This document shows, in pieces, positions 1 through 5,839 of a stretch of DNA of 5,839 nucleotides; positions within the stretch are counted from its first letter, which is position 1, and every line of letters starts with the position of its first letter. A program made the translations under genes and the position numbers. The stretch comes from Alphaproteobacteria bacterium (GTDB taxonomy: Bacteria; Pseudomonadota; Alphaproteobacteria; ATCC43930; CGMCC-115725). The notes beneath the pieces were generated by a model that had not been told where the DNA came from, did no database searches, and worked only from the letters and a program-made list of their open reading frames with translations. The stretch lies in the NCBI GenBank assembly GCA_028866355.1, contig JAGWIH010000156.1:1-5839 (forward strand), read 5' to 3'.

Positions 1-1
1 T

Positions 2-340
2 ATCGCCGTCCAACCCGTTTCCGTCGCCTATCTCCGGCTTGACGGGATGCCGCTCGGGCGCTCCTATCGCCCGCTGTTCGCGTGGTATGGCGATATGGAT
101 TTGGCGCCGCATCTCTGGAGCGTGCTCGGTCTCGGCCGTCTGGGTGTCAGCGTGACGTTCCACCCGGCGGTGCGCGCCGCCGATTTTCCGTCGCGCAAGG
201 CGTTGGCGGATCATTGCGCCGCCGTGGTTGCCGCCGGCCTCGCAGCGGCGTTAAGCGGCCGCGAGACCGCGCCGCCGTTGCCGGTGCCGGCCGCCACCGC
301 ACCGGCGCCCGCGTTTGCCGACGCGCTGCCGACACAATGA
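2..340 (+). CDS. plsC: 1-acyl-sn-glycerol-3-phosphate acyltransferase, C-terminal part (5' end outside window)
   Basis: PlsC transfers an acyl chain to the sn-2 position of lysophosphatidic acid, giving phosphatidic acid at the inner membrane. Only the last 112 residues are present. The frame is open from base 2 and ends at TGA 338-340. The visible text, VQPVSVAYLRLDG, then RPLFAWYGDMDLAPHLW and FPSRKALADHC, is the C-terminal half of the alphaproteobacterial PlsC type; this is recognition by family wording. The catalytic HX4D box and the start lie upstream and cannot be checked. ATG 47-49 lies inside the gene and is not the start. The last 30 or so residues are an Ala/Pro-rich tail with no recognisable domain. 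The stop is followed 7 nt later by the miaB start, which suggests one transcript. A different acyltransferase of the same family is possible but less likely. Confidence 0.82.
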   Translation: MAVQPVSVAYLRLDGMPLGRSYRPLFAWYGDMDLAPHLWSVLGLGRLGVSVTFHPAVRAADFPSRKALADHCAAVVAAGLAAALSGRETAPPLPVPAATAPAPAFADALPTQ

Positions 341-342
341 GG
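338..342 (+). promoter_or_regulatory. Ribosome binding site of miaB (TGAGG)
   Basis: TGAGG overlaps the plsC stop codon and lies 5 nt before GTG 348. It supports GTG 348 over the upstream in-frame ATG 315, which would add 11 residues unlike the family N-terminus and has no such site. Confidence 0.55.
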
Positions 343-347
343 TCTGT

Positions 348-1682
348 GTGAAGAAGCTGTTCGTCAAAACCTACGGTTGCCAGATGAACGTCTACGATTC
401 GGATCGTATGACCGAAGCGCTGGAATTGTCGGGCTATGCGCCGGCTGCGTCGCCGGCCGATGCCGACATGATCCTGCTCAACACCTGTCACATCCGCGAG
501 AAGGCGGCGGAGAAGCTGTTCTCCGATCTGGGCCGCTTGGCGCCGCTTAAGGCGCGCAAGCGCCGCGATGGCGGCAAGCTGGTTGTCGCGGTCGCGGGCT
601 GCGTCGCCCAGGCTGAAGGCGCCGAGATCCTGCGCCGCGCCAAGACCGTCGATGTCGTCGTCGGCCCGCAAAGCTATCACCGTCTTCCGGCCTTGGTGGA
701 AGCGGCCGAAAACGGCGAACGGCCGGTCGAAACCGAGTTCCCCGCTGAATCGAAATTCGACCAACTGCCGGAGCGCGGCCGCGCCGGCGTCAGCGCCTTT
801 CTTTCGATTCAGGAAGGCTGCGACAAGTTCTGCACGTTCTGCGTGGTGCCGTATACGCGCGGCGCCGAATTCTCGCGCCCGGCGCAGGCGGTGCTCGACG
901 AAGCCCGCGATCTGATCGCTCGTGGTGCCCGCGAGCTCACGTTGCTGGGCCAGAACGTCAACGCCTATCACGGCGCCGCCGCGGACGGCGGTGTCTGGCG
1001 ACTCGGCCGGCTGATCCGGGCGCTGGCCGCGATGCCGGGCCTGTTGCGTCTGCGCTATACGACGTCGCATCCGGCCGACATGGACGACGCGCTGATCGCG
1101 GTCCATGGCGACGAGCCGAAGCTGATGCCATTCCTGCATCTGCCGGTGCAGTCGGGCTCGGACCGCGTGCTGCAGGCGATGAACCGCCGCCACCGCGCCG
1201 ACGATTATCGCCGCACTATCGATCGCTTGCGGGTCGCGCGGCCAGATATCGCCTTGTCGTCGGATTTCATCGTCGGGTTTCCCGGCGAAAGCGACGACGA
1301 TTTCGCCGCGACCTTGGCGCTGGTGCGCGGCGTCGGCTTCGCCCAGGCGTTCTCGTTCAAATACAGCCCGCGGCCCGGCACGCCGGCGGCGGTACGCGAC
1401 GACCAGGTGCCGGAACCGGTCAAGGTCGAACGGCTCGCCGTGTTGCAGGCACTGCTCAACGAACAACAGGCGCGTTTCAACGGCGGCTTCGTCGGCCGCT
1501 CGGTCGACGTGCTGTTCGAGAAGCGCGGCCGTCACCCGGGTCAGTTGGCCGGACGCAGCCCGTGGCTGCAAGCGATCCATGCGGCCGCGCCGGACGCGCG
1601 GCTGGGCTCGGTCGCGACCGTCCGCGTTGCGACCGTTGAGCCCAACAGCCTGGCTGCCGTGTTGGCGGAGGAAGCCGCTTGA
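348..1682 (+). CDS. miaB: tRNA-2-methylthio-N6-dimethylallyladenosine synthase MiaB
   Basis: MiaB is a radical SAM methylthiotransferase that adds a methylthio group to i6A37 of tRNAs reading UNN codons. The product is 444 aa, normal for the family. The N-terminal UPF0004 domain (about 3-105) carries the auxiliary-cluster cysteines C11 (KTYGCQMN), C47 (NTCHIREKA) and C85 (AGCVAQ). The radical SAM domain (about 145-375) has the CX3CX2C cluster site C158, C162, C165 (EGCDKFCTFC). A TRAM RNA-binding domain follows from about 380 to the end (GQLAGRSPWLQ). NTCHIREKA marks MiaB rather than RimO or MtaB. GTG 348 is chosen as start because the protein then begins at KKLFVKTYGCQMN, as usual, with TGAGG at proper distance. 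The stop TGA 1680-1682 overlaps the phoH start by 4 nt. All key residues are intact. Confidence 0.97.
   Translation: MKKLFVKTYGCQMNVYDSDRMTEALELSGYAPAASPADADMILLNTCHIREKAAEKLFSDLGRLAPLKARKRRDGGKLVVAVAGCVAQAEGAEILRRAKTVDVVVGPQSYHRLPALVEAAENGERPVETEFPAESKFDQLPERGRAGVSAFLSIQEGCDKFCTFCVVPYTRGAEFSRPAQAVLDEARDLIARGARELTLLGQNVNAYHGAAADGGVWRLGRLIRALAAMPGLLRLRYTTSHPADMDDALIAVHGDEPKLMPFLHLPVQSGSDRVLQAMNRRHRADDYRRTIDRLRVARPDIALSSDFIVGFPGESDDDFAATLALVRGVGFAQAFSFKYSPRPGTPAAVRDDQVPEPVKVERLAVLQALLNEQQARFNGGFVGRSVDVLFEKRGRHPGQLAGRSPWLQAIHAAAPDARLGSVATVRVATVEPNSLAAVLAEEAA
1667..1674 (+). promoter_or_regulatory. Strong ribosome binding site of phoH (GGAGGAAG)
   Basis: GGAGGAAG lies inside the miaB 3' end, with 4 nt between its last base and TTG 1679. 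It is the best Shine-Dalgarno match in the window. It supports a TTG start that overlaps the miaB stop; no ATG occurs in this frame until about residue 93. Confidence 0.7.
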
Positions 1683-2692
1683 GCCCGCGCGATACCGCCC
1701 GCGACGCCGAGGCGCGCTTCAACCTGCATTTTGCCGATAACGCGCTATTACCGCAGCTCTTCGGCGAACACGACAAGCATCTCGAACGCATCGAGCGCGC
1801 GCTCGGCGTGGCGCTGGTGTCGCGCGGCAACCGGCTGGCGATTTCCGGGTCGGAAGCCGCCGCCGACATCGCCCGTGCGGCGCTCGCCGCGCTCTACGAG
1901 CGGTTGAAGCGCGGCGACGAGGTCGATGCCCATGCTGTCGATGCCGCCTTGCGCATGGCGCAACATCGCGGCGCCAATCGCGGCGAGCCGGGCGGCGACG
2001 GCGAGGAGATCCGCACCCGCAAGCGCCGCATCACGCCACGCGGACCGGCACAGGCCGCGTATATAAAGGCGCTGCGCACACACGAGCTGGTCTTCGGTCT
2101 CGGCCCGGCCGGCACCGGTAAGACCTATCTCGCCGTCGCCATGGCGGTCGATCTGTTGATGGCCGGAAAGGTCGACCGCATCGTGCTGTCGCGGCCGGCG
2201 GTCGAGGCCGGCGAACGGCTCGGCTTCCTGCCTGGCGATTTGCGCGAGAAAGTCGATCCTTATCTGCGGCCGCTTTACGACGCGCTGCACGACATGCTGC
2301 CGGGCGAGCAGGTGATGAAGCGGCTGTCGCTCGGCGATATCGAGATTGCGCCGCTCGCCTTCATGCGCGGCCGCACCCTGGCGAACGCCTTCGTCATCCT
2401 CGACGAAGCGCAGAACACGACGCCGGTGCAGATGAAGATGTTTCTCACGCGCCTCGGCGAGAACGCGCGCATGGCCGTCACCGGCGATCTGTCGCAGATC
2501 GATCTGCCGAAAGGGACGCGCTCGGGCCTGACCGACGCCGTCGAAACCCTCGCCGGCGTCGATGGCATCGCGATGATCCATTTCACCGAGGCGGACGTGG
2601 TCCGCCACCCGCTGGTGTCGCGCATCGTCGCCGCCTATGACCGGCACGATCAGCGTGCCAAGCGCACGAAGAGCGATGACCGCGGCGAATAG
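1679..2692 (+). CDS. phoH: PhoH-family ATPase (YbeZ/PhoH-like protein)
   Basis: This is a cytoplasmic P-loop NTPase of the PhoH/YbeZ family. In other bacteria YbeZ pairs with the rRNA endonuclease YbeY and is thought to act in RNA or ribosome processing; the exact reaction is not settled. The product is 337 aa, usual for the family. Residues about 10-75 form the KH-like N-terminal part (ALLPQLFGEHDKHLERIE). Residues about 117-325 are the PhoH ATPase core, with Walker A GPAGTGKT at 142-149, the SRPAVEAGERLGFLPGDL stretch at 171-188, and Walker B VILDEAQN at 239-246. TGDLSQIDLPKG (268-279) is the sensor-like conserved stretch. The start is TTG 1679, supported by a strong GGAGGAAG site and by conserved sequence soon after it. 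The 3' end overlaps ybeY by 17 nt. CTA-TTA at codons 23-24 are rare codons here. Confidence 0.95.
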   Translation: MSPRDTARDAEARFNLHFADNALLPQLFGEHDKHLERIERALGVALVSRGNRLAISGSEAAADIARAALAALYERLKRGDEVDAHAVDAALRMAQHRGANRGEPGGDGEEIRTRKRRITPRGPAQAAYIKALRTHELVFGLGPAGTGKTYLAVAMAVDLLMAGKVDRIVLSRPAVEAGERLGFLPGDLREKVDPYLRPLYDALHDMLPGEQVMKRLSLGDIEIAPLAFMRGRTLANAFVILDEAQNTTPVQMKMFLTRLGENARMAVTGDLSQIDLPKGTRSGLTDAVETLAGVDGIAMIHFTEADVVRHPLVSRIVAAYDRHDQRAKRTKSDDRGE

Positions 2693-3183
2693 GAAAAGGC
2701 CGGTCACGATCGACGTCATCGAACGCGCCGCTACCTGGCGGCGTGCCTTGCCGAAGGCGCCGGAAATTTGCCGCCATGCCGCTGCCGCGGCGCTGGCGCA
2801 CGCCGCCGCCCGCTTGAGCGGCGCCGAACTGGCGATCGTGCTTGTCGACGACGCGCTGATCGCCAAGCTCAACCGCACGTATCGCGGGATCGCCAAGCCC
2901 ACCAATGTGCTGTCATTCGCCAGCGCCGAACCGGCGCGGCGAGGCGCGTCGGTCCGGCTGTTGGGCGATGTCGTCGTCGCGCACGGTACTATCGCCCGCG
3001 AGGCGCGCACCCAAGGCAAGGCGCTGGCCGACCATCTGACGCATCTGGTCGTTCACGGCGTGCTGCATTTGTTGGGTTTCGATCACGAACGCGCCGTCGA
3101 GGCGCGGCGGATGGAGGCGCTGGAAGTGGCGATTCTTGCCGGCCTCGGCGTCGCCGATCCGTATCGCCTGCACGAGCCGGCGG

Positions 3184-3191
<8 letters not shown>
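2676..3191 (+). CDS. ybeY: Endoribonuclease YbeY (16S rRNA maturation)
   Basis: YbeY is a zinc-dependent single-strand endoribonuclease involved in 16S rRNA 3'-end maturation and late ribosome quality control. The product is 171 aa from ATG 2676. The zinc site HX3HX5H is complete: H127, H131 and H137 in HGVLHLLGFDH. The upstream conserved block NRTYRGIAKPTNVLSF (66-81) holds the family arginine, and LGDVVVA (96-102) follows. ATG 2676 is preferred to ATG 2637, which would give a 56-nt overlap with phoH and has no ribosome binding site. GAAGAG ends only 2 nt before ATG 2676, which is tight. The gene overlaps phoH by 17 nt and corC by 8 nt, and lies directly after phoH as its known partner does elsewhere. 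Confidence 0.95.
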
Positions 3192-4048
<857 letters not shown>

Positions 4049-4056
<8 letters not shown>

Positions 4057-5677
4057 CACTCGCGCGCCCGCCATGTGGCGCGGCGCGGCCGCCGCCGGAA
4101 GCCTGCAGCGCGGGGCGCTACATGCCGTGGCGCTGGCCGGCTGGCGGCGGTACGGCCTCGCGGCACTCTTGGGCGCGCTTGCCGCCGCGGCGTTGCCGCC
4201 GGTCGATTTGACGCCGGTGTTACTAGTCTCATTCGGCGGCTTGGCATGGCTCGCCGACGGCAATCGCAATGGGCGGCAGGCCTTCGCGCTTGGCTGGAGT
4301 TTCGGCGCCGGTTATTTCGTCGCCGGCCTTTATTGGATCGGCGTCGCGCTCACCGTCGACTGGGCGCAGTTCTGGTGGCTGTTTCCGATCGCCGAGATCG
4401 CCATTCCGGCGGGGTTGGCGATCTTCACCGGCCTGGCACTGTGGCTCAGCGATCTGGCGGCGCGTCAGCTTCGCTTGTCCGGCACCGGCCGTGCCTGCGC
4501 GCTGGCGGTGTCGTGGGCGCTGCTCGAATATTTGCGCGGCCATGTCTTCACCGGCTTTCCGTGGAACTTGGTTGGATATGCCTGGTCGGGCGGCTTTCCA
4601 GGCTCGACCGCCATGTTGCAGATCGCCTCGGTGGTCGGCATTTACGGTCTGAGCTTTCTCACCGTGCTGGCGGCGATCTTGCCGTCGCGGCTTGGCGCGC
4701 CGGCGGGCGCGCGGCTGACGCCGGCGATGGCGGCCTTGGTGCTGATCGCCGCAATGGGAGGCTTCGGCGCCTGGCGCCTGGCGGCGCATCCGCGAAGCGA
4801 TCTGCCCGGCGTGACGCTGCGGCTGGTTCAGCCGTCAATTCCGCAGACGCTCTTCAATGATCCGCAGGCGCTGGTCGCGGACTTTCACCGGCTGCTTGGC
4901 CTCACCCTTGCGCCGGGCTTCGACAAGGTATCGGCGGTGATCTGGGCCGAAAGTATGGGGCCGCCGCTGCTCGCGCGCGATCCCGATGCGCGCGCGGCGC
5001 TGGCCCAGGCGGCGCCGCCCGGCGGCTTGGTGATCGCGGGCACGCTGCGCAGCGATTCGCCGCCGGCGCCGATGGTGCATTACTGGAACAGTCTCGCGGT
5101 CGTCGACCGCAACGGTCGCATCGTCGCGACGTACGACAAGCATCATCTGGTGCCCTTTGGCGAGTATGTCCCCTTCCGCCGCATCCTGCCGATCAACAAG
5201 ATCACGCCGGGCACTGTCGACTTCTCGGCCGGACCCGGACCGCGCACCCTCGATCTGCCGAACCTGCCGCCGGTCAGCCCGTTGATCTGCTACGAAGCGA
5301 TCTTTCCCGAGCAGGTGGTCGAACCCGGCACGCGGCCGCAATGGCTCCTCAATATCACCAACGACGCCTGGTACGGCTTCACATCGGGGCCGTTCCAGCA
5401 TTTCGCCATATCGCGCCTGCGTGCGGTCGAGCAGGGATTGCCGCTGGCGCGCGACGGCAACAATGGAATCTCGGCGATGATCGATCCGCTCGGCCGCGTC
5501 GTGGCGCGCCTCGGTCTCGACGATGTCGGCGTGCTCGATGCGCCGCTGCCACGGGCGCTGCCGCCGACGCTTTATGCGCGTTTCGGCGACGCCGGTTTTG
5601 TTGTTTTATTGTTGGTCGGCTTGATCGCGGCAGCCGGCGCGACCGTGCTCGAGCGACGCGGGGGCCGGGCGCGTTGA
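4049..5677 (+). CDS. lnt: Apolipoprotein N-acyltransferase
   Basis: Lnt is an inner-membrane enzyme that moves the sn-1 acyl chain of a phospholipid to the free amino group of the diacylglyceryl-cysteine of apolipoproteins, the last step of lipoprotein maturation. The product is 542 aa. Residues 34-250 hold several hydrophobic segments (about 36-50, 53-68, 80-102, 109-134, 148-165, 193-213, 225-245). A nitrilase-fold domain follows at about 254-500, and a C-terminal membrane helix at about 513-534. The catalytic triad is visible as E301 (IWAES), K364 (YDKHHLVPFGEYVP) and C414 (LICYEA); the accessory acidic residues E372 and E416 are also in place. ATG 4049 gives an 8-nt overlap with corC; ATG 4073 is an alternative. 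Neither has a strong ribosome binding site. TTA/CTA/TCA codons cluster at codons 58-61, and TTA recurs at codon 520. Confidence 0.96.
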
Positions 5678-5712
5678 GTCCAAAGCTGTATCTCGCAGAC
5701 GTGTCGGACCGG

Positions 5713-5741
5713 TTGACCGCATACCATAGCGTGTGATTACT
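5713..5741 (+). promoter_or_regulatory. Possible promoter for the gene starting at 5799
   Basis: TTGACC at 5713-5718 matches a sigma70-type -35 at five of six bases. The candidate -10 is poor: ATTACT at 5736-5741 with a 17-nt spacer, or GATTAC at 5735-5740 with a 16-nt spacer and a TG one base upstream. Both match TATAAT at only three positions. The location, in the only intergenic gap and 58-86 nt before a new start codon, is the main support. Read-through from lnt remains equally possible. Confidence 0.3.
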
Positions 5742-5772
5742 CTCTGTATACCGTTGTATGCGAATACTCTCG
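5719..5772 (+). repeat. Degenerate 27-nt tandem direct repeat (two copies)
   Basis: Bases 5719-5745 and 5746-5772 align without gaps at 19 of 27 positions. The best parts are GCATACC against GTATACC at the left end, and GATTACTCTC (5735-5744) against GAATACTCTC (5762-5771) at the right. An inverted pair GCATAC (5719-5724) and GTATGC (5756-5761) lies in the same stretch, and GTATAC 5746-5751 is itself a palindrome. I see no convincing third copy on either side. The tract sits between lnt and the next start, ending 26 nt before ATG 5799. It could be an operator or the remains of a small duplication; neither is shown. Confidence 0.5.
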
Positions 5773-5798
5773 GCACCCAGAGACGTACACAGGCATCG

Positions 5799-5839
5799 AT
5801 GACACCGAATCCCGGCGGAAGCCGCAGCCGCCGCAGCAA
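5799..5839 (+). CDS. Start of an unidentified gene (truncated by window end)
   Basis: ATG 5799 opens a frame that stays open for 13 full codons to the window edge, reading MTPNPGGSRSRRS. AGG at 5791-5793 lies 5 nt upstream as a short ribosome binding site. The visible residues are polar and basic and contain no domain, so no function can be read from them. In many Rhodospirillales-type genomes the gene after lnt is a small XRE-type helix-turn-helix regulator followed by metK; that identity here is inference from gene order only. Confidence 0.5.
   Translation, partial: MTPNPGGSRSRRS

Noticed and set aside
315..347. Upstream ATG 315 as miaB start
   Set aside because: It would overlap plsC by 26 nt, add residues with no family similarity, and lacks a ribosome site; GTG 348 has one.
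147..1580. Very long open frame on the minus strand opposite miaB (477 codons)
   Set aside because: It is codon-in-register with miaB: minus-strand stops would need TTA, CTA or TCA codons in miaB, which GC-rich coding avoids. The translation is Arg/Ala/Gln-rich with no domain, while miaB is fully conserved.
2058..2069. TATATAAAG-like box inside phoH as an internal promoter
   Set aside because: No -35-like element at 16-18 nt upstream, and the bases encode conserved residues AYIKA of PhoH.
5461..5478. GNNGIS in Lnt instead of the ANTGIS wording common in alphaproteobacteria
   Set aside because: NNG at this place also occurs in proteobacterial Lnt as I recall, so it is a normal variant and not evidence of lost function.
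5701..5716. Hairpin around GACCGGTTGAC just after lnt as a terminator
   Set aside because: Only three Watson-Crick pairs plus wobbles and no following T-run.
5767..5782. CTCT...AGAG stem as a terminator
   Set aside because: Only four base pairs with an 8-nt loop and no T-run after it; it also sits close to the next start codon.
5606..5839. Minus-strand frame covering the lnt end and the intergenic gap
   Set aside because: It starts beyond or at the window edge, has no visible ribosome site or domain, and its end is set by the TTA codon of lnt at 5606. Nothing supports it as a gene.

Overview
The window is GC-rich, by eye about two thirds G+C, and reads left to right on the + strand almost without gaps. 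It looks like an ordinary housekeeping gene block from an alphaproteobacterium, most likely of the Rhodospirillales type; I cannot name a genus. The reasons are the gene order plsC-miaB-phoH(ybeZ)-ybeY-corC(ybeX)-lnt, the protein wording of each gene, strong GC bias at third codon positions, and a run of overlapping starts and stops.

Layout: 2-340 is the C-terminal end of PlsC, cut by the window edge. 348-1682 is miaB (tRNA ms2i6A methylthiotransferase). 1679-2692 is a PhoH-family ATPase (ybeZ). 2676-3191 is ybeY (rRNA endonuclease). 3184-4056 is a soluble two-CBS CorC/YbeX protein. 4049-5677 is lnt (apolipoprotein N-acyltransferase). The junctions are +7, -4, -17, -8 and -8 nt, so there is no room for promoters or terminators between the genes, and translational coupling is likely. 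After lnt comes the only real intergenic gap (5678-5798). It is noticeably richer in A+T and holds a -35-like TTGACC and a degenerate 27-nt tandem direct repeat. A new reading frame begins at 5799 and runs off the right edge.

How the genes fit together: MiaB, PhoH/YbeZ, YbeY and YbeX belong to translation quality and RNA maturation (tRNA modification, 16S rRNA 3' end and ribosome maintenance). PlsC and Lnt belong to the cell envelope: PlsC makes phosphatidic acid, and Lnt uses phospholipid acyl chains to finish lipoproteins. The arrangement extends the ybeZ-ybeY-ybeX-lnt cluster known from enterobacteria.

I found no mobile element, CRISPR array, structural RNA gene or foreign-looking island, and no sign of a new system in the coding part. 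The item most worth following is the repeat-bearing gap at 5678-5798, which looks like a possible operator region for the truncated downstream gene.
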